From: Drosophila persimilis | Lineage: Eukaryota > Arthropoda > Insecta > Diptera > Drosophilidae | NCBI RefSeq assembly: GCF_003286085.1 | Contig: NW_020825321.1 | Location: forward strand, 930,001-994,000 | DNA length: 64,000 nucleotides | Direction: 5' to 3' | Shown: piece by piece, positions 1-11,205 of the stretch | How the letters are laid out: every line of letters begins with the position of its first letter | How positions within the stretch are numbered: the first letter of the stretch is position 1 | The notes under the pieces: model-generated | The model's input: only the letters and a program-made list of their open reading frames with translations | Told to the model about the DNA's origin: nothing | The model's database searches: none | Position numbers and translations under genes: made by a program

Positions 1-1211
1 TACTTTTTTCAACGGTTTCCACTCTTTATCCTGCGATGTGTAAAGAGAAGTGTACCGTTGTTCTAAAAATTCCATCACATCTGGCAATGCTTGGATCTCT
101 TTTGTCCTTTTTATATGACTTTCATGAAATTGTAAGGTATCTTTGTTGAATTTTTTCAACACAATGTACGCGAAAATCACATCAACTTCTTCTGTTAAAT
201 GTGACTTTAATTTAATTAAATGTATTGACTCATTTATAGAATCAGAAAACCATTTAATATGTTTCGCTGAATCGTGATCTAGCATTGGTAAGTCTAGTAA
301 ACGATTCAGCTGATCCAAGAAAATTTTTCGCTTATTTTCATTTCGCATTATAATTCTCCAGCGGCCCAGTTAAAAGGTGAGCTACCATAATCCGTGCCTC
401 ACCCTTTATCGCGATTTTCAAATAATTGAATTTTAGAGATGTACTCAGACTATCTCTGTTATGAATTAATTCACAAAATATTTTTGAAAAGCCGTCCCAC
501 TCTTTTTCTTCGCCTGAGAATGTGGGTACCTCCACTTTCGAAAGATCGGGCAAATCGATATCTTCTTTTTTTACCATTGCCCTTTTAGTATCCATGCTGT
601 TTTCTTCAGCAAATAGGTTGCTCAACATGCTTTGAATATCAAATTCCAAATCTCCGATCTGATTGTCGAAGCTGTCGTTTGTTTCATAGCTATGATAATA
701 CTCCTCAATTTTTGAGCTCAGTCTTTTACTGAGGAACTCAATTTTTTCCTTTCTCATTCTACACTCTCCCATTTTAGCCTGATCAAACCTCTGCATGGCT
801 TGCTCTAAATATGTCCTCAGGTTTTCCACTACTCTGACGATTTCCTCAGATACTTTTTCTATGCTATTGTCAATTTTGTGCTCTATGTCTTCCTTCAAAG
901 TTCCAGTCTCCTCTGGTTGTAAGTTTGTTTTTTCTACCTTTCGTTAATGTTTCATTATTTTTTGACTCTACATACTTTTTATGTATGTCCTCTATATTTT
1001 TAATCATTTTTTCGTACTGCTGTCTCTTATAGTAGTCATGATCGACTACTCCATATGTTAACAGTGTAGAATTATTGCCTGTAACTTTGTTTTTAAGGTC
1101 TCCTAACCTTTGGATTACATCGCTGGTCAAATGACCAGCTTCAATCTTTTTAATCCCCCTTGCTATCGCTGCTTGAGCCTCTAATAGCTTAATTATTTGT
1201 TCCGACAACAT
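1..1211 (-). pseudogene. roo-like gag fragment (copy A), frameshifted
   Basis: The N-terminal part of a BEL/Pao Gag (DUF1759-type capsid region). It starts at the ATG near 1211 with MLSEQIIKLLEAQ, as in copy B (start at 14405). Compared with copy B it has lost a few bases near 940 (frameshift between the pieces at 870-1211 and 338-898) and 28 nt near 346, so it cannot encode an intact Gag. The charged, Lys/Glu-rich N-terminus and the capsid-like segment with VPTFSGEEKEWDGF are visible. It continues past the left edge of the window. Confidence 0.8.
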
Positions 1212-1325
1212 CGTAGTTTAATTTTTTTTTTTTACTTTGACTTAATTAGTCTTAAAAACAATTTGAAATATGAGACTTAGCTGATGAATTCTGCTTCTGC
1301 TGTTGTTGTTACTGCTGCCTCTGAA

Positions 1326-1461
1326 GTCGCTGCTGCTGATACCGCTGTTGCTGCTGCTGGTGTTGCCTCTGCTTACGTCGCTGCTGCTGATATCGCTGTC
1401 GCTACTGCTGGTGTTGCCTCTGCTTATGTCGCTGCTGCTGATATCGCTGTCGCTGCTGCTT
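1326..1461 (-). repeat. CTG/CAG-rich 51-bp tandem repeat in roo-like leader
   Basis: Units start at 1326, 1377 and 1428 (51 bp each, the last partial) and consist of GTCGCTGCTGCTGATA-type blocks. They lie between the PBS and the gag start, so they belong to the untranslated leader. Copy B has fewer units in the same place. An Ala-rich open frame across them on the + strand is a composition artefact. Confidence 0.85.
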
Positions 1462-1930
1462 TAAGCTTTTTCGATGTTTCGGATTATTATTTTTTCTCTT
1501 TCGATGTTCCGGCCTCGAAAACGCCAACGTCGCGAAAAATTTTTATTTTTCAATTACAATAGATATACATATTTCGTTAACTATTAAAATACAGCCTGTA
1601 CAGCTCGTATTTTTCAAAATTATTAATTGAAACTTCCGTTTCATTAATTTTTATTTATTTATTTTTTTTTTGTATTCTCCGATCACAATAGATATACCAT
1701 ATACCCAGTTATCTATTAAAAATACAGCCTGCTTAGCTCGTATTTTTCCAAATTATTAATTGAAACTTTCGTTTCATTAATTTATTTTATACTCTGTTCC
1801 TTCCTATAGGAGGGAAATCAAAGTTTTTTATTTTGCTACCTTTAGCTGTCAGTGAACTAGACACTTGTTCAGTCTCAAGGAAGCTGGTTTAACTCCGTGC
1901 TTTTACCACAGGGGGGAAACAACGGAGAGT

Positions 1931-1942
1931 CTCGAAGGACCA
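1931..1942 (-). promoter_or_regulatory. Primer-binding site, tRNA-Tyr-like
   Basis: Read on the minus strand this is TGGTCCTTCGAG, three bases internal to the LTR end at 1946. It is complementary to the expected 3' end of an insect tRNA-Tyr including CCA (12 nt, recalled from knowledge of the tRNA). It would prime minus-strand DNA synthesis of the roo-like element. It is absent from copy B. Confidence 0.65.
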
Positions 1943-1945
1943 AAA

Positions 1946-2078
1946 TGTTAAGACCTTAAAAGAAAAGTCTAGACATTTTCGAGTTGAGTTGTAAATTCAA
2001 ACTAAATTTTATTCTTAAAATCAGAGCCTTATATGTGATTTGACAATGAGGTAGGAGGTACAATTTGGTAGTCTATAA
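1946..2078 (-). mobile_element. Partial 5' LTR of roo-like copy A
   Basis: Starts with TGTTAAGACC on the + strand (the 3' end of the LTR in element orientation) and matches 5903-6035 of copy B closely. The rest of the LTR is missing. At the break GGTAGTCTATAAT occurs twice. Confidence 0.8.
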
Positions 2079-2089
2079 TTGGTAGTCTA

Positions 2090-3935
2090 TAATCCAGTAT
2101 TGTATTTGCTCTTTCATCCTCTTTGGATCTGAGTGTGCTCTTCGTCATACTTATGCCTACTGCGTCTAATGAGAAACTCTCTTTTACAAAAGCATCCAGC
2201 TGCCATTACTCGCGGGCTCGCCGGCCCGTCGCCTTTTTTACGGCCATAAACGGACCACCCAACCACTCCAAGTTTCACGTGGTCCAATCCGATGATCAAT
2301 GACGCTTTCGCGTCCTTGTAGCTGAGTATCGGTAGCTTTTCCAGGTGCGAATGAGATCTTAGGATTGAGTCGTCCAGCGTCTGCTTCGGCAGATCCAGGT
2401 TTTTTACTGTTCTCACGTTTTGAAGCGTGAATCTGCGTGCCACATTTCCCCTTTGCTGTTTACTGTTGTGAAAGAGAAAATAATGCTTTCTCGAGCATCC
2501 ATCGACGGAGCATACTCTTGTTGACTTACAGTGCCTTATAAAGTGTTTGCCAAGGCACCTCCAGTATAGCTTTTTTTATCTGAGAAAGTTCCATCTACCT
2601 GACTCTTCTAACTCCAGGAATTGCTTACAGTCCTCCAATTTGTGGGCCCCATTTCACCTACGGCAGGGTGGTTGTGCGCTATCATTGTGCACCATAAGCC
2701 GGACTCTTGGATTCTTCTCCTCCGTGCAGGCTTCTTTCTCGGATGCTACTGGCATCACGGTGCTTGCGCACGATGCTACTCGGAATAGACAGTCGTTGAA
2801 AACTGCAATATTCACCTTCGGAAGTCCAGCGCTTTGTCTAGTCCAATCCAGTTACAAGTTGAAAGGGAGTTTCTCCACAAGGTCGCGAAGCGCCAGGCGC
2901 ACTAGACTGTCGATGCTGCTCGATTTCAAAGACGGCTCCATTACCAGCTTCGTTTGTAGGGTGTGATATATAGCCTCTGGTCGGCCATATAGCATTCGAA
3001 GAGTCTCGATGGCTATTCGAACTTTTGCTGGCATCATTAATTTTCCTCTTACTGCTTCCAAGGCGGCACCTTTCAGGCACTTTTGCAGCCTCATGAGATT
3101 CTCTTGATCGCTGAGTCCGTAGCGTCCTGTTGATTGCTCGAAGTTAACTATGAACATGGGCCATTCCTCGGGGTTTCCAGAGAAGCAGGGTCTGAAATAT
3201 TTCGACTCGTACTTGGGTAATACTGTGCCGTCGGGGCGCGAATGAAGGGGGTTTGCCCATGCAGGTTGGTAGCCGGCGCCGGTGCGGCCATTGGATACCA
3301 CATAGCGCCGACTGGCATTGTCTCATTCGGATTCACCCCAGTAGACATTCCAATCCGCGTTGCTTCCGTGGGTCCTGACATGTGGACTTCGGTCCAGTTG
3401 AGAACTGCTCTGTCGCAGCCTCCGTTGGTTACCGTGGAGCTCATGAGGCCTCCTGCTAGGCCTCCTGAGGCCTACTGCTTCCAGGCAGTCTGGAATGCGT
3501 TGAGATGGGTCGCATACGTCGGCCTTCCTGAGGTATCCGCTATCTGCTGAGCGAACCTTTCCCAGTAATCTAAAAGGCTCGTTCTTGGTGAAAAGGCTTG
3601 ATTCATCCTCCTTGGTTGGTATGCTTGATGGCTGGTCGGGGCTGCAGTGGACACTTTAGGTGCGGCCGTTGTTGCTACAGAGATCAAATCTATATTTGTA
3701 TCCCTAATGCGATAAATTTCCCTTGCGCCTCCCTCAGCCTCAGAACTCGCACCAGGCATATTTTCCGGCTCATATATGTCTCCTAATCCACACGGCATCT
3801 CACCGCCAGATTCCGCTGCTGACCGTTAACGCCGTCCATTTTGATAACGTCCGTACGTTTGATAAGCCTCCCGCGTTCAATAAGCCTCCCTCGTTCAAGT
3901 TTAACTTTATTCAGGTTTTTCATTTACAATGATCG
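2090..3935 (-). mobile_element. BEL/Pao element E, gag-protease fragment
   Basis: A second BEL/Pao family on the minus strand, unlike the roo-like one. From right to left it has an N-terminal gag region, DUF1759-type capsid, zinc knuckles and the C-terminal half of a DUF1758-type aspartic protease. There is no RT, RNase H or integrase: the fragment ends where copy A's LTR begins. 3936-4127 may be its leader, but I see no clear PBS. Confidence 0.75.
2114..3798 (-). pseudogene. BEL/Pao gag-protease polyprotein remnant
   Basis: Reading leftwards, 3148-3798 holds N-terminal Gag pieces in shifting frames. 2852-3301 is capsid: the FSGNPEEWPMFIVNFEQST motif and downstream helices match the DUF1759 pattern. 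2547-2800 carries a degraded zinc-knuckle region (HKLEDC, then C-x2-C-like, H and C residues) with stops. 2114-2443 is the protease end, with LPILSYKDAKASLIIGLDHV as the diagnostic block. At least three frameshifts and internal stops separate the parts, so no functional polyprotein can be made. The N-terminal protease segment with the catalytic Asp is not recognisable. Confidence 0.75.
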
Positions 3936-4127
3936 GGGTAGGGGTATTAAAGTGTGGGGAGAGCGAGCAAAAAACTTGTACCGCTTCGGTTTAACTTTTG
4001 TTTAACTTTGTTCTTCCTTGCCTTGCTTATGTATGCCATTCGCCCACATTAACTTTGCTTAGTGCTGTTAATGTCTGTTCTGTTGGGCGCAGTGATATTT
4101 AGAGCTCCCTATGCGGTTTATCCCGTA

Positions 4128-5085
4128 ACAGCTTTACAGCTTCGTAAAAGTAAGCGTAAATGGCGTTACATCGTTTCCTCTACGTCGGCAAATAATGATC
4201 TTTTGCTTTAATCTCCAGCTCAGCATGTATTTATAGGCTGGTTCACCTTTCAGTTTACAGTTCACCTCTTTCATGGTATTTACACCGACTTCAGTAAATC
4301 AAATGACTCTGTAAAGCCCACCCTTCTAGCACATAAACTTGACCTTTTAGGGTCAAGTTGGCCTAGCTACTTTTTTTCCAGGTCTCAAGGAGTCCTCTTC
4401 AAAACCTCCCTCTCTTCCCCAGTGAAGGTTACTTCTGGAGTACCACAGGGCAGTCATCCAGGCCTCTTACTCTCTATTAATGACCTGCCTTTGTCATTAA
4501 TATACTCTCGAGTACTCAGGTAAGCGGATGATGTTAAGCTCTGTGTTCAGTATAAGGACATTTCCCTTCAAAATCGCTTGCAGTACGATTTCAATAACTT
4601 TCATGGTGCTGTGCAAATTTTTTACATCTTAATGTCTCGAAATGTACGAAATAACATTTAATCGTTCCATCCCCTTGTTGGCTCCTGACATCCTATGCGG
4701 TGGTTTTCTTGAGAGAATTAGCCTGGTTGATGATGATGATCTTAGACGCGAAGTCAAAGATTTCTGAACACATTTCTACCATGTTAGATAAGGCCATGGG
4801 CGTGCTTAGGTTTATAAAGACGTGGTTAATGATGATCCCTATATAGCGACAACTCTTTATATTTCGCTAGTGCGTTCGTTTTTAGAATCTGGCTGTTGTT
4901 TATAGGGCCCTCAGTAAAAAGTACAGCAATAAAATGCAATTGGCATGCAAGTGTCAGATTGCTATCTTGCCTTTTAATAAACCGTTCATCCTAGTTAATC
5001 GTAGAAAAATGCTTGGTTTTTTTTTGTGCCTACTTGATCTATAGTGACGTAGTTAGCCCTGGTTTCACGATTCCTACATGGTGCG
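4128..5085 (+). pseudogene. CR1-like LINE ORF2 relic, highly degenerate
   Basis: Nucleotide similarity follows the ORF2/RT region of the better CR1-like copies (for example 59000-60450), starting near the segment encoding the aligned FVNSKR block and ending past the VNRRKMLG block. Fragments of the YADD-side sequence (GCGGATGATGTTAAGCTCTG near 4525) are recognisable, but stops and indels are frequent. This is an old copy, clearly more diverged than those at 37-60 kb. Confidence 0.7.
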
Positions 5086-5149
5086 CTATGAAAACATCGA
5101 ATAACTTTGACAATTGTGAGTAGACCACTAAAATATGTCACAGTTTCCC

Positions 5150-5902
5150 TATAGTTTCACTAGGAACTATAGTTCCTAGGAGATGTATGCATGCATTCAA
5201 AATACAAAAACCACTACAATTACTTATTACTAGAAAGGTGTGTGAGGATTAGTAATTTAATAAGAGGAAGAGTATTAGTGGTGAACATAATATGGTAGAA
5301 GGAATTATAATCCGTAAGACCCTAAACGGTTCATGCAAGGAATAATTCCATGTAAAAAGTGTAAGGAACAACGGTATAAAATTTCTAGTGAGTCTAATAG
5401 GAATCGTGAAGGGATCAACAGATCAGGTCTGTCTATGTCACCCTTGATCAAGTTTTGCATAAATATCACACCAAGCATTTTTCTACGGTTAACTAAGGAT
5501 GGGAGGTTTACTAATAGAAGTCTACCAGAGTTAAATTGGAGTCCCACACCCGCATCCCAGTGAGGGCCCCGAAGAGAAAAGAGACGATCGGAAGAACTAG
5601 CGAGGTGAAATCCATCCTAGAAATCCATCTCAGGAGGTTGGGCGGAAACACTAAAAGGTCAAGTTTATGCGCTAGCAGGGAATGGTGTACAGCGTCGAAT
5701 GCTTTACTAAATTCGGGGTAAATGATATCCGTCTGTAAGTGACCTTGAATGTCTTTAATAATAAAAGAGGTAAACTCTAACAAGTTCGTGGTGGTTAATC
5801 GCTGCCTTATAAATCCATGCTGAGTTGGAGATAAAAGTGACTTTCAGGAGTTAAAACCTTCTCAAACATTTTAGGAATAGCAGATAACTTTGCTATACCA
5901 AT
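5150..5902 (-). pseudogene. CR1-like LINE 3' part, split by the roo-like insertion
   Basis: Reading leftwards this is the ORF2 C-terminal region and 3' UTR of a CR1-like LINE. It matches 37290-38560 but lacks the central RT segment. The sequence continues at 15393 on the far side of the roo-like element: the LINE phrase GCTATACC..ATAATTTTTTGCG is split between 5890-5902 and 15393 onward with a duplicated CCAAT. Internal deletions and stops make it non-functional. Confidence 0.75.
5898..5902. repeat. Target-site duplication CCAAT of roo-like copy B
   Basis: CCAAT occurs at 5898-5902 and again at 15393-15397, immediately outside the two LTRs. The 5-bp length fits BEL/Pao integration and shows that copy B inserted as a unit into an existing LINE relic. 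Confidence 0.85.
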
Positions 5903-6331
5903 TGTTAAGACCTTAAAAGAAAAGTCTAGACATTTGCGAGTTGAGTTGTAAATTTAAACTAAATTTTATTCTTAAAATCAGAGCCTTATATGTGATTTGA
6001 CAATGAGGTAGGAGGTACAATTTGGTAGTCTATAATTATCGTTAGACCTACGCAGAGGATACACTTTACTGAGGGTGTCTATTTGAGTACATGCTTACAT
6101 TAGTTTTATTTTAGGACCGCATTTGTTAAGTGTTTTCTCCACTTGTGTTTTGTTGTCGTATCAGATCTCTGTTTACACCAGTGCAGTTATAACTTGTCTA
6201 CTTTATGTTATTTCTTTACAGATCGGTGTTTTTACATGAGTTTATGTGTACAATAATCTATTTATATTTAAACATTCTGCAAGGGGCCGAAAGTGGCATT
6301 GTATTGACGATAATATGTTCATGTTTGAACA
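5903..6331 (-). mobile_element. 3' LTR of roo-like copy B
   Basis: 429 bp, TGTTAAGACC at the left edge and ...TTTGAACA at 6331. In element orientation it runs TGTTCAAACATGAACA...CTTAACA, with TG/CA ends. A 28-bp piece of LTR-internal sequence (ATTCTGCAA.GGGCCGAAAG) is repeated just outside the LTR at 6331-6358, where a polypurine tract would be expected. Confidence 0.85.
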
Positions 6332-6442
6332 TTCTGCAAAGGGCCGAAAGTGGCATTGTTTGTATTTTGATTCTTGTGAACCTTTTTGTGTACATTTTCT
6401 TTATAGCTATAATTACAAGTACAGATAATCATTTACAGTCAA

Positions 6443-8190
6443 TTACAGTGGGTAGGGAAGTGCTATCGTTTTCAGTCTTCGTGCTACTTTAATTCTTCTT
6501 ATGGCATAGATTATTAATATTATTATTATTATGATTCCGATAATCAAGGCAGCATGTCCAGATACATGATGGAACTTAAGTCCTTTTAAATCATGATGAC
6601 CTTCTTTTAAAAATTTTAATTTGTTTCTTAACTTATCCATTTTCTCTGTATGGTTAATTAATGGTACTGTTAATGGATTCAAAACAATTTTTGGTATTTT
6701 ACTTATATTACTTGTATAAAAGGATAAAATTTTTTCGTAGCTTACAGTTTGAATACTGCGATGAAGTACTAGTATTTTGTCATCGGTTCGCACAGTACAA
6801 CCATTTATTGTTGTTAAAATTCCTTGTTGCGGAAGATCAATTAGTTCTTGATTTGAGTTACTACATTGAATTCTAGCATTAGTGTTTACTGGAACTTTGA
6901 AAAGCCAACTACCCTGTCTCTCTAATTCGACCCAAAATGACCTTGTCTCTGCTATCTTCCTATAAACGCAATTTGAATTACCTTTTAGTTTGAAAGGAGC
7001 TATCTCACAAGCATTATCATTGGCATTGCTCCAAGGCCAATTACCTTCGCATACTCTTCTATTCGTTTGCCATTTTTGGCATTTGTTCAAGGTAGCTTCA
7101 GTCATCGAATGATAGGAATCAATTTCGAAATTATATACTAAATACCTGGAGCTCAAATCTACCTTGACTAATTCTTGTTCATGCTCAACTGGCATTGGAA
7201 TTATCCTAAACAAATGGGATGCGTGTCTACCAAACAGGGGAATCTTCACGTTCAGAATTAATTTGTTATCAACAAAAATTCCTTTCGCTGTTAATAGGCT
7301 GTAAATTTCCTTCAATTCTGTTCCTGTTCTTTTTCCTGGAAGCACCAATGTTTCTAATAAGTTATCTTTTTTTTTTTTGCTATTTCTCCCTTTAATTGTA
7401 TAGGTTTTAAAATATTTGGATTTAGTCTACCATGATTAATATCTATCAGTAGATTAATAACTGCTGATTGAATTTTATTGCAGTCTTCAATCAAGGAGCT
7501 TAGTTGCTTTGTTACCATAAAGAAATTTATGGATTCTTTGTACACATAGAAACTTTCCTTTAATGCTTCCGTTATGTTTTCTACTCTAGCGCTCATACTT
7601 CTAAAGTTCAAATTTATTTCCTCGGTAGTTCTTTTGAGAATATTTACCGTTGACTCTACCACCGATGTTTGTTTTTTAATTAAATCATCTAGGTTATGTT
7701 GGTTTTCTAATACATTTTTCATATTTTCTTCCAACGTTTCCCTATCTTCGGCGTCCATTATCCCAAATAATATATGATAAAGTGAGCCCATAAACTCAAA
7801 TGGTGCTCGCTTCTTTCTTTTATTATCCTGAGTCATGAAAAGTTTATTATTTTCCTCCAGGTCTGCAATTTGTCTTTCCGTATTATCTAAGACATTATTG
7901 CATTGATCTTCAAAAGTATAAAGTTTACCACACACAACTCTCATTTTCCCAATCAATTCTTTCCTCTTTTTTAACATTTGGAAATACGGGTCCATGTTAT
8001 AATAAAAAATTAAATCCCAAGATGAGGCGACTATTTCAACATCCCCCATCGGGTCCAAATATATCGAAGTGAAACTGTTCATTTTTATAATTGACCACTT
8101 CGCCGTTCCTCTAGCAGCAATGTTTACATTTGAAACTTGGCAACATAACACAAGCATTAACAATGCTGCCATCAGTCCTAGCTTGGACAT
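6443..8190 (-). pseudogene. Envelope-like glycoprotein gene of roo-like copy B, frameshifted
   Basis: Env-like reading frame in the 3' position after integrase. It begins near 8190 with a hydrophobic leader (LGLMAALLMLVLCC) fitting a signal peptide. A basic KRKKR furin-type cleavage site near 7808-7822 is followed by an apolar stretch, as in class I-like insect retroviral envelopes. Long helical, coiled-coil-prone segments follow. The second frame (6443-7348) ends with a transmembrane segment of almost pure Ile/Leu followed by a short basic tail (RRIKVARR). The two parts are in different frames at a 12-T run (7367-7378), a likely slippage indel. This arrangement matches env proteins of env-bearing insect LTR elements. 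The present copy cannot make the full protein. Confidence 0.75.
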
Positions 8191-9340
8191 TCGAGGTCTA
8201 CTACGCGTACTTCTGGTCTCTTTTGGAGTCATTCCTGAGTCTTGCTCTTCTGACTCAATTCCAGCTAATGGACAAATTTTAGTTATAGGTCGTTTTATCA
8301 ACCCGTCTTGATGTTTTATAGTTACTACTCTGACTCTATCGTCCCTACCTTTATGTATTTCTTCTATTTTTCCCAAGGGCCATCTAGCTGGGTGACAGGT
8401 TTCATCTTTTATTAATACAATCTGTCCTGTTTTAATATTCTGCATTCCTATTTTCCATTTATTTCTTTGTTGCAGTGTGTGCAAATAATCTTCTTTCCAT
8501 TTAATCCAAAATTCTCTTTTCATTTTCTGAATTAATCTCCATCTATTCCCGATTTTTTCCTCTGAAATTGTCTCCATCGGGCCAAATATTGGCCTTCCAA
8601 TTATAAAATGACCTGGTGTTAATACATCCAGATCGTCAATATCATTTGTAGCTGTATACAAAGGGCGTGAATTTAGTACCGCTTCAATTTGACATAATAG
8701 AGTTGCCATTTCCTCATAGGTCAAATTATTGTCCCCAATTACCCTTTTTAAGTGATATTTCACTGATTTTACCCCAGCTTCCCAAATACCTCCGAAGTGA
8801 GGTCCTGCCGGGGGAATTTTCCTCTTCTTGAAAAAAATCTTCTAAGTGCAGCTAGAAATGCATCTGAAGTAAGATCGCTGACTACTTCCAAATGAATAGC
8901 TTTTGTCGCCATGCATACGAATACGGCAATATATCCCTTATAGGATTTTTGCCCCCGGTTTTTAGAGCATCGGATATGCTAAGGCCCGGCGAAGTCTACA
9001 CCTGTATTTGTAAACGGGTGCTACATTGTAGCTCTGTGTTTCGGCAGATTTCCCATAATTTGTTCTGCAGTATTCTGTCGATACCTAGCACAGGTGACAC
9101 ACTCTTTAAGTTTTTTCTTTAAGCAATTTCTTAGCCCAAATATCGAAAACTTTCGCTGGATATAGTTTCGCATCAGATTAATTCCACCGTGCAATGTTTC
9201 GTTATGTGCATTCTTGATAATTAAAGACGTCAAGTGACACTTATCTAAAATCAAGGGATGTTTAACCTCAAATTCCGCGTTGGAGTTTTGCAATCTACCT
9301 CCAACTCGTAACAATCCGTCTTTATCTAAGAACGGATTTA
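8191..9340 (-). pseudogene. BEL/Pao integrase of roo-like copy B, core deleted
   Basis: The N-terminal zinc-binding module is in 9021-9314 (LRVGGRLQN, H..H and C-x2-C in KECVTCARYRQ, then MGNLP). The first catalytic Asp motif (VDFAGP) lies near 8990 and is followed by a stop. The block with [13 protein letters not shown] is present, but the segment that should carry the second Asp (DN.TNF) is missing, and the frame resumes at [14 protein letters not shown], which carries the catalytic Glu. The C-terminal part (7354-8763 frame, about residues 1-170) has SRPL, a conserved BEL integrase mark, and a basic DNA-binding tail, then runs straight into env. Loss of one catalytic residue makes it inactive. 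Confidence 0.8.
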
Positions 9341-9356
9341 AGCTTAATAGTTTATT

Positions 9357-10406
9357 TTTTTACCCGATACTCAAAATGAGTATTGGGGTATATTAGATTT
9401 GTGGTAAAAGTGGATGTGTGTAACGTCCAGAAGGAATCGTTTCCGACCCCATAAAGTATATATATTCTTGATCAGCATCAATAGCCGAGTCGATTGAGCC
9501 ATGTCTGTCTGTCCGTCTGTCCGTCCGTCCGTCTGTCCGTCCCCTTCAGCGCCTAATGCTCAAAGACTATAAGAGCTAGAGCAACGATGTTTTGGATCCA
9601 GACTTCTGTGATATGTCGCTGCTACAAAAATATTTCAAAACTTCGCACCGCCCACTTCCGCCCCCACAAAGGGCGAAAATCTGTGGCATCCACAATTTTA
9701 AAGATCTGAATTGGATCGTATTATTATTATAGCCAGCATCAAGAAAACAATTTCATTTTTTCTCGCCCTGTCTCTCTCTAACACACACGTAGCATATGCG
9801 GCTTTGCTTAGAGTAAAACATTAGCGCCTAGATCTCAGAGACTATAAAAGCTAGAGCAACCAAATTTGGTATCCACACTCCTAATATATGGGACCGAGAC
9901 GAGTTTGTTTCAAAATTTCGCCACACCCCCTTCCGCCCCCGCAAAGGATGCAAATCTGGGGATATTCACAAATCTCAGAGACTATTAAAGCTAGAGTAAC
10001 CAAATTTGGTATCCGCACTTCTGTTAGATCTCACTATAAAACCTTTATCTCAAAATTTCGCCCCACCCCTTTCCGCCCACACAAAGGACGAAAATCTGTT
10101 GCATCCACAATATTGCAGATTTGAGAAAACTAAAAACGCAGAATCATAGATAACGACCATATCTATCAGATTGCTGAATCTGGATCAGATCAGATCATTT
10201 TTATAGCCAAAAGAAACAAATCAATTTGTACTGGCTACGCAGCGCCCGACGTCACGCTCAGACTGATTTTCTGTCTCTCTCGCACGCACTCTTTGTCGTG
10301 TCGTTTAATATTAGCGGCGTCTGCCGGAGGAGAGCCATACTGACTTAGTATCGGGTATAACTGTAGAGTTGCGGTGTCCGCAGCAACTCACAACGTTCCC
10401 CCTCAT
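9357..10406 (+). mobile_element. DINE-1/Helentron-related non-autonomous element (HINE)
   Basis: About 1.05 kb, inserted in roo-like pol. It begins TACCCGATACTCAAAATGAG and ends with AGTATCGGGTATA, the hairpin GAGTTGC-GG..CC-GCAACTC (about 10366-10390) and GTTCCCCCTC. It holds a GTCT/GTCC microsatellite (9506-9545) and tandemly related blocks containing AGAGACTATAAAAGCTAGAG and TTTCGCCACACCCCCTTCCGC. There is no coding capacity. Subterminal inverted repeats, a microsatellite core and a 3' hairpin are typical of DINE-1/Helentron-derived elements of Drosophila. Removing it rejoins RNase H and integrase sequence on either side. Confidence 0.8.
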
Positions 10407-11205
10407 TTGTTTCTATTTCCTTTTTATTAATTAGGCTAGCTATTTCGGAACCGAATTGGATAGCTTGTTGTTGTTTTACTATTAATACTTTGGCGCTCTT
10501 AATCTCCTTCACTGTCAAAAATGAAGGAAATTCTTTCTTTTTGGTTTTGATTTGAATAAACCTCATACATATGCAATGACTCTTTCTAGTTTATGCATAC
10601 ACGAATATTTTTGTAATAATTCACAAAAAATGTTATTTTTTGCTATTACCATTGTTGTGCTCACAACTAATTTTTCTTCAATTTCCTCTTTTGGCCAATG
10701 TTCCTTAGATTTCGCCAACCATTGAGGCCCTTTCCACCAAATCTTAAAATCTTTTAGCTTATCTGCACTAATGCCCCTTGATGCTACATCTGCTGGATTG
10801 TCTTCAGTTCTAACGTGTCCCCATTTAGTTTCTTTAATCTTTCTTACTTCGTCAGTTCGACGCCTGATAAACTTGTCTTTATTGTCTCCATTCTTAATCC
10901 AGGCTAGAGTAATAGTAGAATCGCTCCAGGCATAACACTACATTACTTCCAACCGCTACTTTCACCCGTTGAATTAATTTTTTCCAGAAGATGTGCTGCA
11001 CAAAGTTCTAATTTTGGAATAGTTTTCCGATTCTTCTTTGGATTAACTTTGCCTTTGCTGGTTATTATAATTGTAGAACTATCTACCTTGGCATACACTA
11101 CGGCAGCATAAGCCTTTTCGGATGCATCGGCAAACCCATGAATTTGCATCGACTTATTGTGCTGAGAATTTAGCCATCTCGGTATCCGAATGCTCTCTAA
11201 CTCTG
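10407..11205 (-). pseudogene. RNase H region of roo-like copy B
   Basis: Reading leftwards: FADASEKAYAAVVY (first acidic motif of the BEL RNase H, near 11140), then PKLELCAAHLLEK, SDSTITLAWIK (near 10920) and DNPADVASRG (near 10800), the usual order in BEL/Pao. Frame changes occur near 11206 and near 10943. The left end, about codon ETN, is cut by the HINE. The RNase H would remove RNA from the RNA/DNA hybrid during reverse transcription. It is inactive here because of the frameshifts. Confidence 0.8.

Larger units (their letters stand above)
1..2078 (-). mobile_element. roo-like BEL/Pao LTR retrotransposon, copy A (5' end)
   Basis: This is the 5' part of a BEL/Pao element read leftwards: partial 5' LTR (1946-2078), primer-binding site (1931-1942), long leader with CTG-rich repeats, then the start of gag, which runs off the left edge. 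It closely matches copy B at 12906-15392. Copy A keeps the LTR/PBS junction that copy B has lost, whereas copy B keeps pol and env. The LTR stops abruptly near 2078 after a short duplicated GGTAGTCTATAATT segment and abuts another BEL element. The roo assignment rests on the 429-bp LTR of copy B, its TGTTCA start and the env-containing layout, so it is inference. Confidence 0.8.

Noticed and set aside
1284-1562. Ala/Val-rich open frame.
   Set aside because: It is a translation of the CTG/CAG leader repeat of the roo-like element, on the opposite strand.
4080-4100. Possible PBS (reverse of TTGGGCGCAG) for BEL element E.
   Set aside because: It matches the TGGCGCCCAAC type only partly and there is no LTR beside it.
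9506-9545. GTCT/GTCC microsatellite as an independent repeat locus.
   Set aside because: It is the internal microsatellite of the HINE family and recurs in every HINE copy here.
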